A stretch of DNA of 64,000 nucleotides from Tenacibaculum aiptasiae (GTDB lineage: Bacteria; Bacteroidota; Bacteroidia; Flavobacteriales; Flavobacteriaceae): NCBI RefSeq assembly GCF_008806755.1, contig NZ_WAAU01000008.1, positions 124,530-188,529 of the forward strand. The letters are read 5' to 3'. Made by a program: the position numbers and the translations under genes. This document shows positions 19,228 through 28,827 of this stretch, piece after piece. The notes under the pieces are model-generated. The model searched no databases. It was not told the origin of the DNA and was given only the letters and a program-made list of their open reading frames with translations. Positions within the stretch are counted from its first letter, which is position 1; every line of letters starts with the position of its first letter.

Positions 19228-19722
19228 TTAACGAGCTATTAATGTTCTTCCTACCTTAAATTTTAAATACTTATCTCTATCAACTTTAAGTAAAAAATAT
19301 AAATCTTTAAATAAAATATTAGGATTATTTTCTTTCCAACTGTTTTGAATTAACCATTTATAATTAACTAATTTTAATTTTGAAAAGACTATATCAGAAT
19401 GGTTAATAAATGTTGTTTTACTATTATGTTGTCTGCTAAAAGATAATGTCTCAACTATTTTATAGCTTTGAAAATTATAAAACTTTTTTTCTTTTTTGTC
19501 ATTTTCTATTTGTTGTTTTTCTTTTTCATATGAATTTCTATCATAAAATAGAAAACTTTGCAAACACTTCTTATTTTTAACATTTTGAATTTCTTTACCT
19601 CCGCTATTAGTAATAATATATTTTGGATTATCAATATCTAATATATAATAAGCATCATTATTTTTTGTTTGAGAAAAAAATAAAAGAGGTATAATAAATA
19701 AGAATAATTTAATTACATCCAT
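19228..19722 (-). CDS. Small secreted protein, partner of the zincin lipoprotein
   Basis: 164 residues with signal peptide (VIKLFLFIIPLLFFSQ). The body shares KLVNYKWLIQNSWKE, LFKDLYFLLKVDRDKY and FKVGRTLIAR with the 18583-19086 protein. Its start overlaps the end of the zincin gene (19709) by 14 bases, which implies translational coupling. A dedicated partner or protective protein for the protease-like neighbour is possible but unproven. Confidence 0.62.
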   Translation of the reverse strand: MDVIKLFLFIIPLLFFSQTKNNDAYYILDIDNPKYIITNSGGKEIQNVKNKKCLQSFLFYDRNSYEKEKQQIENDKKEKKFYNFQSYKIVETLSFSRQHNSKTTFINHSDIVFSKLKLVNYKWLIQNSWKENNPNILFKDLYFLLKVDRDKYLKFKVGRTLIAR

Positions 19723-21403
19723 TATTTTCTGAGTTTTTGAAATTAATAATAGCTTGTTTTATCTTTTGTTGTTTGATAGCTGTAAAAACAGGATCAGCAT
19801 ACATTTTATCCCAAGCATTAGTACCTTCTAAGCCAGCCCATGCTAAATATTTATATAATTGATCAGGGTATGTTTTTCCTATTGCTGTAGCATATTCTTT
19901 TAAAGCTTTTTTCATTGCAACTCTATAATAATCAGCCATATAATTATGATGTGGATTTTTAGGATAGTTATCATAGTAATTGAAAAGAGTAGGAAAGTCT
20001 GACTCACTACCATTTAATGTGTAAGTATTTGGTGGAGTGTATAATATACCTCCAGTAATATAAACTTTTCTATAAATGTCAGCATGAATCATTTCATGAA
20101 TAATAGTATGAGCTCCCCATAAAGAAGGAGTATTTTTCATTTCATTTATATCTAAAATAATTGTTATTATATCCCCATACTTAGTTTCACCCGAAATACC
20201 TGATTTTAAATTACTCATAGTTAACTTAAGATTAATAAGTGAGTTGGTTCCATCAAATTTTTGTAATGTTTTTTTTACCAAATTATTATTTTTCAACTTA
20301 TCATAAACACATTTAGCTTTTTCTGTAAGTTGATTAATAATTTGATCTTCAAAATCAATTTCAGCTTCGGGGTTATGCATTAATGTTTTGATAACTTCTT
20401 TAGTCCAATTTTTAGCTTTGTCAGTGTTATTCTTTTCTAAAAACTTATCAATTTTAATGGCAATATTTGTGTTTTTTCTTAAAAAATCTTTTTGATCTTT
20501 ATTTAGGTTTAAAGTATTGGCCACTTTAATATATGTAATATCTTCAGTTATAATTCCAATGTCTCCATTTTCTGTAGGGCAAGGGGAGGTAGTAGAATTA
20601 TTTTTCATTAAAACAACAACATCTACACTACCATCTGTACAAGAAGTTACTTGAGTTATAGAAGCTCTATCTGACCCTTGACCATTACAACTTTCACCTG
20701 GAAGATGATTTCCTCCAGCCCTGCATCTATTAACATGAATATAGGTTGTACAAAATACAGAGCCACCATTATAACTGTTTCCAACAGGTTGTGTTGTATC
20801 ATTGTTTTGAGATCCACTTCCTCCATTATTACCACTTGTAGGAAAATTTCCTTGAGAAGGATTAAAATCTTGTGGATCGCAATTTGTACTATTACGTTCT
20901 AATAATTTAGGGTCTAAAGAAAAATCTTTAAGATTATATTTTGTAACAGTCCCCTTAAAATAAGCAATATCAAAATAATTTTTCTTGAAGGTAGAGTATT
21001 GATCAGAAGTACAAGTATATTTTCTAATATATGGATTACCTATTTGCCCATTTTTATCTCTATTAATAATTAAATTATAAAATGTAAATTTTTCAGGGTT
21101 ATTAACCTCGATGGAAAAAGTATAGTTTATAATACCTTCGGTGTTTGTTATTTTTAAAATATTATCAGTTAAAATGGTAAAATTTCTACCTATAGTTTTA
21201 TTTTTTTGAAAATCATTTTTGATATTCTGATTAATTAAACTTTCTACTTTTGGAATTGTTTTCACGGAAATAAATTCTATAGTTCCATTATATTTTTGAT
21301 TCGGAGATACTGGTTGTACTATCTCTTCCTTTTCACAATTCAACAATAACATAATCCCTATTAGAGATATTACAATCTTTAAACTTATTACTTTCTTTTT
21401 CAT
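19709..21403 (-). CDS. Lipoprotein with C-terminal zinc-metalloprotease-like domain
   Basis: 564 residues. The signal (VISLIGIMLLLNC) ends in a lipobox Cys. The N-terminal third is a beta-rich region, the middle (about 190-265) is Gly/Ser/Cys rich (GNNGGSGSQNND, then CTTYIHVNRCRAGG and SCTDGSVDVVVL), and the C-terminal domain carries HExxH in HTIIHEMIHADIYRK (about residue 437), the zinc and catalytic motif of zincins. A conserved helical tail follows (HHNYMADYYRVAMKKALKEY). Cell-surface or periplasmic protease activity is inferred from the motif only; the target is unknown. Confidence 0.72.
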   Translation of the reverse strand: MKKKVISLKIVISLIGIMLLLNCEKEEIVQPVSPNQKYNGTIEFISVKTIPKVESLINQNIKNDFQKNKTIGRNFTILTDNILKITNTEGIINYTFSIEVNNPEKFTFYNLIINRDKNGQIGNPYIRKYTCTSDQYSTFKKNYFDIAYFKGTVTKYNLKDFSLDPKLLERNSTNCDPQDFNPSQGNFPTSGNNGGSGSQNNDTTQPVGNSYNGGSVFCTTYIHVNRCRAGGNHLPGESCNGQGSDRASITQVTSCTDGSVDVVVLMKNNSTTSPCPTENGDIGIITEDITYIKVANTLNLNKDQKDFLRKNTNIAIKIDKFLEKNNTDKAKNWTKEVIKTLMHNPEAEIDFEDQIINQLTEKAKCVYDKLKNNNLVKKTLQKFDGTNSLINLKLTMSNLKSGISGETKYGDIITIILDINEMKNTPSLWGAHTIIHEMIHADIYRKVYITGGILYTPPNTYTLNGSESDFPTLFNYYDNYPKNPHHNYMADYYRVAMKKALKEYATAIGKTYPDQLYKYLAWAGLEGTNAWDKMYADPVFTAIKQQKIKQAIINFKNSENNGCN

Positions 21404-21616
21404 GCCTAATCAATTGGTTATTATAACTTTTTGAATAGGGATAAGGATTCGATAGTAAGGAAAAATGTATTTTAATTCTTCCTAAGATTAATCAAAAAAA
21501 GTGTTTATACATAGAGTAAATGAATAAACGGTAGGTTTTATGTAATAAACGGTTTAAATTATTGTTTTAAAGGTGTATAAATAAGTTGAAAAAGGAAATT
21601 ATATATAATGTGAAAT

Positions 21617-22138
21617 TTATTTATCTAAAGGTAAGTATCGTTCTTTTATAATATTTAAATGATGTATCTGATGAGCTGTAATGGTAAGTCCTATAGCGTA
21701 GAGTGGCATTTCATATTCAAAAAACACACAATTAGTATTGAGTATTTCTTTATTAAAAGATTGAAACATCATTACTGTTGATTCTCTTACAACACGGAGT
21801 TCTTTTATCAACTGTTCAATAGTTACCTCATTAGCATTTGAGTTATTTCCCATAATCTCTTGATCATGTGCCTCTGGAATAGTTCCTTCTTTTCGAGCAA
21901 AAATTATAGCTCTAAAACCCCAAATTCTTTCCCAATCAATAAGATGTTGAATAATTTGATTAATGGTCCATTTATCTTTTTCATAAGTTTTTAAACCAAT
22001 TCTGTTTAATTGAGAAATGTTAATAGAATCAATAGCTTTTAAACTTAGTTTAAAAGCTTCTGTGAGTTCTTTTCCTGCATTTACTGTATAAACATATTCC
22101 AAAAACGCTGGATTCTTTTTAGCTGTAGATTCTTCCAT
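21617..22138 (-). CDS. DinB-like (DinB_2) family protein
   Basis: 173 residues, a four-helix bundle of the DinB/YfiT type. The metal-ligand pattern is visible: His in NQIIQHLIDWERIWGFRA and the C-terminal pair in TITAHQIHHLNIIKERYL. Family members are metal-dependent, often acting in thiol (bacillithiol or mycothiol) transfer or as stress proteins. Substrate unknown. Monocistronic. Confidence 0.82.
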   Translation of the reverse strand: MEESTAKKNPAFLEYVYTVNAGKELTEAFKLSLKAIDSINISQLNRIGLKTYEKDKWTINQIIQHLIDWERIWGFRAIIFARKEGTIPEAHDQEIMGNNSNANEVTIEQLIKELRVVRESTVMMFQSFNKEILNTNCVFFEYEMPLYAIGLTITAHQIHHLNIIKERYLPLDK

Positions 22139-22176
22139 TGTTGTTTTTGTTACTAAGTTACTAAAAAAGGAAGTGC

Positions 22177-22869
22177 TTAGATGCTATTAAGGAAATGTTT
22201 ATTATATATAGTTCTACTTAACGCCACAGTATTACCAGTATTTAATTCAATACTATATTTACCGCCTCCATGTTTAATTATATTTTTAATTTTTGATTTT
22301 TTCACAACATATGAACGATGTATTCTAATAAAACTATCGGGTAAAATTTTTGTGAGTTTTTCCAGATTCTTGTCATGTAAGTGTTTATTATTATCATTTG
22401 TACTTATTTCTGAATAATTACCACATGCTTTTATAAACTCTATGTTTTCAATATCTATTAGTTTTATTATGTTTTTAACCTTAATTGAAAGGTATTTGAG
22501 ATTTTCTCTATAAGAACTACTATTATTCAAAAATCTATCAATAGCAGCTTTAAATCGTGTTTCAATAATTGGTTTACTAATAAAATCTAAAACTCCATAA
22601 TCAAAGGCAGTTACGGCATTTTCTCTATTAGCTGTTATAATTATTGTTTGAAAAGATTCTGCCATAACCGATTTAAGCAATGTAAACCCACTTTTACCGT
22701 TAAGATTCAAGTCTAAAAGCAACAAATCATAAATTTCTTCTTTAATATAATATTGAGCATCTTTTAAAGAATGTGAAACAGTTATTTTACTGTTTGGTAA
22801 ATGTTTCTTTGTTAAATCCACAATATAATAGGCAACTAAAGTTATGTCTTCTACTATTAAAACTTTCAT
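22177..22869 (-). CDS. LytTR response regulator
   Basis: 230 residues. The receiver domain has the phosphoacceptor Asp at about 53 (LLLLDLNLNG) and the FISKP lysine; a C-terminal LytTR DNA-binding domain follows (about 130-230; IEFIKACGNYSEIST, SFIRIHRSYVVKKSKI). Its ATG overlaps the kinase stop by one base (TAATG), so the two are translationally coupled. Target genes are not identifiable, but neighbours such as the SBBP gene are possible. Confidence 0.93.
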   Translation of the reverse strand: MKVLIVEDITLVAYYIVDLTKKHLPNSKITVSHSLKDAQYYIKEEIYDLLLLDLNLNGKSGFTLLKSVMAESFQTIIITANRENAVTAFDYGVLDFISKPIIETRFKAAIDRFLNNSSSYRENLKYLSIKVKNIIKLIDIENIEFIKACGNYSEISTNDNNKHLHDKNLEKLTKILPDSFIRIHRSYVVKKSKIKNIIKHGGGKYSIELNTGNTVALSRTIYNKHFLNSI

Positions 22870-24593
22870 TATTTGTGCTTTATTTTAATAATTGATTCCC
22901 ATCCATTATCAACTTTTTTAGATAATAACTGCCATTTATCTGGATAACATTCTTCAAGTCTAGATTCAATATATTTTAAACCGGTTCCTGAAGTACGTAT
23001 AAAATTTGTATTCATGTTACTATTATTGAATAGTCGATATATTGTAGAGTTTTTTCTTTCTTGTTTACTCAATTCAAAATAAGCATTTTGATTACCAGTA
23101 TAGCCATGTGTAATGCCATTTTCTATTAAAGTATGAATTATAGTAGGAGGAATGGTTTCTGTACCTATGATTCCTTTTGTACTCATTGTATATTCAGCAT
23201 TTTGTTGAATACTCATAATTTTAAGATGTACTTTACATATATCAATTTCTTGAGCTATAGGTACTAACTTCTTTTTATTCATAATAGATAACAAATGAAA
23301 CTCTTCGGATAAAGCTTCTATCATATTACTAGCAGCTTTTGGTTTTTTATAAATTAAATGCTGTAATGACATTAAAGAATTTATCATAAAATGAGGTAGA
23401 ATTAGTTTTTGTAAAAATTGATATTCAAGATGCTCTATTTTAAGTTTAGATTCACTAAGAGATTTTGTTTTGTGTAATATACTTTTTGCTGATATAAAAA
23501 TCATAACTAAGGCAAAAACAAGTATACCAATACTATCAAGCTTATAAATTAATGAAGTAATGAAATAATTACTATTTACAAAAGGCAAGGACTCTAAACT
23601 ATTCTGATCATCTAAATAATTAAGTATGAATAATAAGACTAAAGACAATGTAATAAAGGAGCTATTTTTTTTTCTCTTTTGAATAGCAACTAAACTTACA
23701 ATAAGTGGAAAAACACTTAAAATTATTGCTGTATTAATGTTTACTAAAGTAGTTAACCAGTATGAAAAAATAAAAACCAAAATAGACATTATAATAACCT
23801 TCTTAGAAAAGTTATATTGATACAATAGTATAATTAGTAATACACCATAAGAAAGGTATTCTAAAACACTTCTTAAAGTATAACTACTTATAAAATAGGT
23901 AGATGAAACAAATCCGTTCCAATACATAACTTCATTAATCATAATGAAACTATTTACCAAGAATAATAATGAAAGTAGTAAGAATGTTTTTTTTCTTTCT
24001 AAGGAGAAATAAAGAACCAAATTAATAATAAATACAAAAATAAAAATACCTAAAAAGAGGGTAGGAGCTGTAGTCATTATAGCTGTATGCTTTTGAAATT
24101 CAGTTAAACTACCTAGGGTTAAATCTCTAATAATAACATTTGATTGACTTTTATAATTGGTAAACTCTATTTCAATTGTATTAATTCCTGATATAAGATT
24201 TTCTTTAGATATTTTTCTCCGAACTAAATTTTTTCCTCCCAATAGAGCTGGTTTATTGTACTCAATAATACCGTTTTTAAGAATCAGTTTATTATTTACA
24301 TATAGATTTGCAGCATTAATATTTGTTCGAAATTCTAACCAAATATCTCCTTTGTTAATTATATTATCCGATACTTTAAAATTGTAAAATAGATACCACA
24401 ATCCTTTTTTAGAACTTGTTATAGAAGAAATCTCTTTAGCACTTAATTGATTTTCAATGAACTTTTTATCACTACCTTCATATAAAGTAGCTATTTCTAA
24501 TGTACTTAAATCAATGACACTTCCTGTATAATTAGGAATGTCATTGATTGTTGTGATATTTATAAAATACGTTATGATGAAAAGTATTCTCAA
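22869..24593 (-). CDS. LytS-like sensor histidine kinase with DISM-type sensor
   Basis: 574 residues. The N-terminal extracytoplasmic part (about 20-165) looks like a 7TMR-DISMED jelly-roll (LWYLFYNFKVSDNIINKGDIWLEFRT in the middle, ANLYVNNKL, GINTIEIEFTN). Seven or so transmembrane segments follow (about 175-370), then a His_kinase domain with His about 401 in LPHFMINSL and an ATPase end GTGLKYIESRLEECYP. It probably phosphorylates the overlapping LytTR regulator. The ligand is unknown but could be a carbohydrate. Confidence 0.9.
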   Translation of the reverse strand: MRILFIITYFINITTINDIPNYTGSVIDLSTLEIATLYEGSDKKFIENQLSAKEISSITSSKKGLWYLFYNFKVSDNIINKGDIWLEFRTNINAANLYVNNKLILKNGIIEYNKPALLGGKNLVRRKISKENLISGINTIEIEFTNYKSQSNVIIRDLTLGSLTEFQKHTAIMTTAPTLFLGIFIFVFIINLVLYFSLERKKTFLLLSLLFLVNSFIMINEVMYWNGFVSSTYFISSYTLRSVLEYLSYGVLLIILLYQYNFSKKVIIMSILVFIFSYWLTTLVNINTAIILSVFPLIVSLVAIQKRKKNSSFITLSLVLLFILNYLDDQNSLESLPFVNSNYFITSLIYKLDSIGILVFALVMIFISAKSILHKTKSLSESKLKIEHLEYQFLQKLILPHFMINSLMSLQHLIYKKPKAASNMIEALSEEFHLLSIMNKKKLVPIAQEIDICKVHLKIMSIQQNAEYTMSTKGIIGTETIPPTIIHTLIENGITHGYTGNQNAYFELSKQERKNSTIYRLFNNSNMNTNFIRTSGTGLKYIESRLEECYPDKWQLLSKKVDNGWESIIKIKHK

Positions 24594-24654
24594 AACTTAT
24601 AAAATATTAGTCTTACAATATTACACTATCTTAGAAATTGAAAAAATAACTTTT

Positions 24655-26082
24655 TTATTTTATTAAAAAACGTGAGACAACAATATCAAACCTTCCACCT
24701 TTAAATGTAGATTGAATAGCATTTTTGGGAGAAAAATTTGAAGAGTTTGACCCGCCAGAAACGGTTATAACATTATCGGTTCCTAAAGATAATCCTTCAA
24801 AAAAATCCTCACCATTGCCTCCAAATAAGTTTGAAAAAAGTATTGTTGATCCATGCATGTCTAACATAGTAATAAACGCATCTATTTCGCCGCTTACATT
24901 TATTGAAGTATTGTTGTGATTAGGGTAATTGTTAGACTCTGTATAGCCTACTATAATAGCCGATCCATTTTTATTTAGAATGAAATTTCTTGGGTTTTCA
25001 TTTTTTGTTCCCCCCAAATAGGTTGAATAAATTAGTTTTTTTTCATTTGGGTTAAACTTAGTTATAAAAGTATCTCTAAGACCTGCTAAATTAGTTTGAA
25101 AAGCTTCTTTAGTCGTAGGGTAATCAGATGAGTTCGTAAATCCCATGATATAAGCATTCTCATAAGGATCGATATCAATATTATAAAGCCTTTCAGAATC
25201 TTTTCCTCCAAAATAGCTAACAAACTCTAGAACTGATTTATTAGTATTCATAATAGCTACAAAAGCATCATCTTTTCCTTTATTTAGGGGTTGTATAGCA
25301 TTTATAATTGGCAAATCTTTTGAATTTGTTGTACCGGCCATATAAAGTTTTCCTTTATCATTCGTTTTGATAGAAAACCCTATATCATTACCTGAACCCC
25401 CAAAGTAAGTAGAAAATAATACCTTTCCGTTGGAATCTAATTTTGTAATAAAAGCATCTATTCCTCCAGCTAATTTAGATTGAAAAGCCCCAGAAGTAAT
25501 TGGGAAATTTTTAGATGCTGTTCGTCCAATAATATAAACATGACCATTTTGATCTAATGAAATACTTCTTCCATCTTCATCTTTTTTACCTCCTAGAAAG
25601 GTAGACCAAATTACTTTCCCTTTTGGGTTTATTTTTAAAACAAAGGCATCGCTTTTTCCTCCAAATTTGGTTTGAAAACCATTTTCTTTTATAGGAAAAT
25701 CTTTTGAGTATGTAGTTCCCACTGCATAAATATTTCCTAACTCATCAGAAATTATTCCTTGAACAGCATCCCATTTAGAGCCTCCTAGTTTAGTTAAATA
25801 TTCTACTTCTTTTCCTGTTTTATTGAGTTTTACAACTAAAGCATCCATTCCACCACTAATAGTATAAGGATATTTATGATAGCCTGGTAAAGTTTTAGAA
25901 TTAGTGTGACAACCTAAATATGTATTTCCATTTTTATCAACAGTTACAACGTCGGCATCATCTGTACCTGAACCTCCATAAAGTGTTGAAAAAATAGTAG
26001 TACGGTATAAACCTTGACTTTGTAATTGACTTGTTACTAATAAAAGACTGGTAAAAATTTTTAGAACTATGTTTTTTGTCAT
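24655..26082 (-). CDS. Secreted SBBP beta-propeller protein
   Basis: 475 residues with a signal peptide (IFTSLLLVTSQLQSQG) and about seven SBBP repeats of roughly 50-55 residues, each with the pattern TFLGG..D-GRSI..D-NG..Y-IGRT-S..FP-T-GAFQ..GG-DAF-TKL. A closed seven-bladed propeller is predicted, probably surface exposed. Lacking a C-terminal sorting domain, it is likely periplasmic or released. It lies downstream of the LytS/LytTR pair on the same strand but has its own upstream gap. Confidence 0.88.
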   Translation of the reverse strand: MTKNIVLKIFTSLLLVTSQLQSQGLYRTTIFSTLYGGSGTDDADVVTVDKNGNTYLGCHTNSKTLPGYHKYPYTISGGMDALVVKLNKTGKEVEYLTKLGGSKWDAVQGIISDELGNIYAVGTTYSKDFPIKENGFQTKFGGKSDAFVLKINPKGKVIWSTFLGGKKDEDGRSISLDQNGHVYIIGRTASKNFPITSGAFQSKLAGGIDAFITKLDSNGKVLFSTYFGGSGNDIGFSIKTNDKGKLYMAGTTNSKDLPIINAIQPLNKGKDDAFVAIMNTNKSVLEFVSYFGGKDSERLYNIDIDPYENAYIMGFTNSSDYPTTKEAFQTNLAGLRDTFITKFNPNEKKLIYSTYLGGTKNENPRNFILNKNGSAIIVGYTESNNYPNHNNTSINVSGEIDAFITMLDMHGSTILFSNLFGGNGEDFFEGLSLGTDNVITVSGGSNSSNFSPKNAIQSTFKGGRFDIVVSRFLIK

Positions 26083-26182
26083 TTTTAAGTTTTTAACTCA
26101 AAACTAAGTTTAACATTTATCGTTCATTATAAGAAAATTATGAATTACACGTGAATAATCTGAATCTCACTTTTGATGTTTT

Positions 26183-27007
26183 TTAAATAAATAGATTATT
26201 TTTTTCAAAGATAAAATTTACCAAATGATTTTGTTCTTCTCCTAGTTTATGAACTATTTGATAATGGTTTAAATCCTCGTAGCCATAATATTGTATCAAA
26301 GCTTTAGACTTGTTTTTATCATATAATTTTTTCGATTCTTCAATGAACAAATCAGTTTCATTTAAACCTACACTTAATAAAACTGGACATTTTATAACAG
26401 ATAAATCTTTATTTATAATGCTATAATCCATTACATCGTTATCGCTCAATTTTAAAGTTTCATTGAGATAACTGTTTTTTATTGGGGCTAAATCAAAAAT
26501 TCCACTAAGACTACAAATAGCTTTAATATTAACTCTTAAATTCTCATTTATTAAATAAATCATTAAGGCTAAATGTCCGCCTGCTGAATGGCCTGAAAGT
26601 GTAATTTTATTAGGATTTCCGTTGTATGTATGCGCTTCTTTTATGATCCAATTTGTAGCATTACTAACATCTTCTATGAGTGTTTTCATAGTAACAGTTG
26701 GAATGAGTCTGTAATTTATAACACAAACTGTAAAATTGTTTTTTACAAAAGGTTCTGCTACAAAACTATAACTCTTCTTATCTAGTCCTCTCCAGTAACC
26801 TCCATGAATGAATATTAAAATAGGGGAGTTAGCAACTTTAGAGGGAAAAATATCTAAGGTTTGTAATGGAGCCTCTCCATATTTCTTATCTAGAAAGCAA
26901 GTATAGTTTTTTCTGACTCTTTCTGATTCACTTTCATTAATATCTAAAAAATCTTGAAAATTAGGATGGCATGCACGTAGATTTAACTGATTTTCTGGGG
27001 TTTTCAT
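26183..27007 (-). CDS. Alpha/beta hydrolase, kynurenine-formamidase/esterase-like
   Basis: About 274 residues. The oxyanion motif HGGYWRGLDK and nucleophile elbow GHSAGGHLAL (Ser catalytic) match the esterase/arylformamidase branch of alpha/beta hydrolases; the acid is probably in SVGLNETDLF and the catalytic His in EDLNHYQIV. HGGYWR is usual in kynurenine formamidases, but no other kynurenine-pathway gene is nearby, so a general esterase role is equally likely. The ATG at 27007 is preferred over 27025. Confidence 0.8.
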   Translation of the reverse strand: MKTPENQLNLRACHPNFQDFLDINESESERVRKNYTCFLDKKYGEAPLQTLDIFPSKVANSPILIFIHGGYWRGLDKKSYSFVAEPFVKNNFTVCVINYRLIPTVTMKTLIEDVSNATNWIIKEAHTYNGNPNKITLSGHSAGGHLALMIYLINENLRVNIKAICSLSGIFDLAPIKNSYLNETLKLSDNDVMDYSIINKDLSVIKCPVLLSVGLNETDLFIEESKKLYDKNKSKALIQYYGYEDLNHYQIVHKLGEEQNHLVNFIFEKNNLFI

Positions 27008-27243
27008 AAGGAGACTAGTATACAACGAATATACTTAAAAAGTGAGTTTAATTCATAGAACTATAACTATTTTAGGAATATAATATTACCTGATAATTTT
27101 CTTCTTATCTCTTAGAATTCTTTAATAAATAATACGGGGTTCTTTTTGAACCTTCAGTAATTCCAATAAAGTGTATATTTTGATCGTCATTTCTAAATCA
27201 TTTTTACATCGTATAAATCTATATAGTAGGAGAGGAGGCTAAT

Positions 27244-28227
27244 TTATTTTTCAGTTTGTTTATGAATCCAATCTATTAGTTCACTTTTATTTATGGCATC
27301 CCAAGTTGATTGAACGGTTTTCTTTTTTGAAGGATTATCTCCTGGTTGTAATACAATCAAATCTGTATTTTCATTACCTACAAGCCTTAATTCAGCTAAA
27401 AAACTGACTATATCTGTAGAGTTATTTTCATAGAGAGTCTTATATTGTTTTGTCAATTTATATTTAATAGCAGGCTCTATATAAGCTCTTATAGCATAGT
27501 TTTTATATAGTGGAATATTTCTGTTTTTCTCATCATAATAATTATATGCTGAAAAATTATGGTAGCTGTTAGGCGAAGTTTTTGGAGTTCCTTTTAAATG
27601 TGTTTCTAACATATAATTCATAAAAGTAGGCTCCCATAAGTTATTTCGTTTGATTCTTATTTCACGCTTGTGTTGATACCATTTTCTTGTCCAGTCTAAT
27701 GTAAAATTACAAATTACAATTCCCTTTATATTTAATTGAAAATCAAGATTATTCTCTTTTGAGACTTTGATATATCTCATTGCTCTATGTCCTGTTAAAC
27801 TCGCTCCTAAGAAAAATATGTTTTTATTAGGTAGTTTATAATCAGTAAAAGCTTTTTCTATAAGTTTATGTGCTGAAATTATTGAAGAATTAGAAAAGTA
27901 AAAATCAAAAGGAATTTCAGTAGAAACAGACAATACTGCAAAGTTCTTTTTAAGTGCTTCGCTATAAGTTTGTTTAGCACTTTTGTTCTTTTTATCGTAT
28001 CCTGAATCCTCTAGAAAAATAAGAATACCCTCAATTTCTTTATAATTTGGTAGCATTAAAGTATAACCTTCTTGAATATAAGGAAAGAAGTCTTTTGAAC
28101 CTTTTCCTATTCTTAAACTATCTTTTTTTAAAGGAGCGTACTGTTCAACTATTTTCTGTGAAAAAGATTTAGTGCTAAAAACAGCTAACAAGATGATTAT
28201 AAAGAATGATTGAATACTTTTACTCAT
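27244..28227 (-). CDS. Secreted alpha/beta-hydrolase-like protein
   Basis: 327 residues with signal peptide (SFFIIILLAVFSTKSFSQ). A hydrolase-like core is suggested by GILIFLEDSGYDKK, then a nucleophile-elbow-like NIFFLGASLTGHRAMRYI and a late LQPGDNP loop. Active-site assignment is tentative. Probably an exported esterase or peptidase-like enzyme; no specific family recognised. Confidence 0.6.
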   Translation of the reverse strand: MSKSIQSFFIIILLAVFSTKSFSQKIVEQYAPLKKDSLRIGKGSKDFFPYIQEGYTLMLPNYKEIEGILIFLEDSGYDKKNKSAKQTYSEALKKNFAVLSVSTEIPFDFYFSNSSIISAHKLIEKAFTDYKLPNKNIFFLGASLTGHRAMRYIKVSKENNLDFQLNIKGIVICNFTLDWTRKWYQHKREIRIKRNNLWEPTFMNYMLETHLKGTPKTSPNSYHNFSAYNYYDEKNRNIPLYKNYAIRAYIEPAIKYKLTKQYKTLYENNSTDIVSFLAELRLVGNENTDLIVLQPGDNPSKKKTVQSTWDAINKSELIDWIHKQTEK

Positions 28228-28345
28228 TTTCTTTCTAGACTTTAGATAATAATGTTAAAAGCGAATATAATTTAATACAATGATAAAGTTTTAAAAATTA
28301 ATACGTAAGCCTCAGTTTTATAGTAAGTTTAACATAATGAAGAAA

Positions 28346-28759
28346 TTAATTTTTTACTCTAGTTCCTACACTAAATTCAGCAAAAGCAAGCAATAATATA
28401 ATAGTTATTTCGGTTAAAATGTATAACCATCCTATATAAGTAATTAAATGAAAGTGATAAACAGCAAACCCTAAGGATATACAAAAATACAATAGATTGA
28501 GTATAGCTATTCCTTTTAATAGCACACCAGTTTTTGAATACTTTTGTTTAAAGCTATAGATATCATATAAAGTAAAAAACAAAGGTACAATGGCTAAGAT
28601 ATATAATACTGAAGATGGAATTCCAAATAATGCTTCAAATCGTACTAATACTACCCCCAACATAAAAGAAGATAATATTGCTCCAAAGCCATCTATTAAA
28701 AATAGTTTTTTTGGATGTTGTTGAATCTTAGTTAGTAAACTATTTAGATATGTAAGCAT
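28346..28759 (-). CDS. Four-helix membrane protein of unknown function
   Basis: 137 residues with four hydrophobic segments (about 20-42, 48-66, 78-100, 105-130) and a short charged C-terminus. No catalytic motif is visible. It starts 14 bases after the stop of the PD40 lipoprotein gene upstream, so they may be co-transcribed. Confidence 0.65.
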   Translation of the reverse strand: MLTYLNSLLTKIQQHPKKLFLIDGFGAILSSFMLGVVLVRFEALFGIPSSVLYILAIVPLFFTLYDIYSFKQKYSKTGVLLKGIAILNLLYFCISLGFAVYHFHLITYIGWLYILTEITIILLLAFAEFSVGTRVKN

Positions 28760-28769
28760 TTATACTATA

Positions 28770-28827
28770 GGAATTACTTTTTTTCTTGTCGCAGAATTTT
28801 CTCATTTTTGCGACCTTTAGCTAATTC
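28770..28827. repeat. Copy 1 of a 58-base repeat (tail of the PD40 gene)
   Basis: By eye it matches 29798-29855 at about 52 of 58 bases. In copy 2 the sequence is the 3' end of the DUF2200 gene (ELAKGRKMEKILR); here the same bases encode the last residues of an unrelated lipoprotein (ELAKGRKNEKILRQEKK). Confidence 0.85.
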
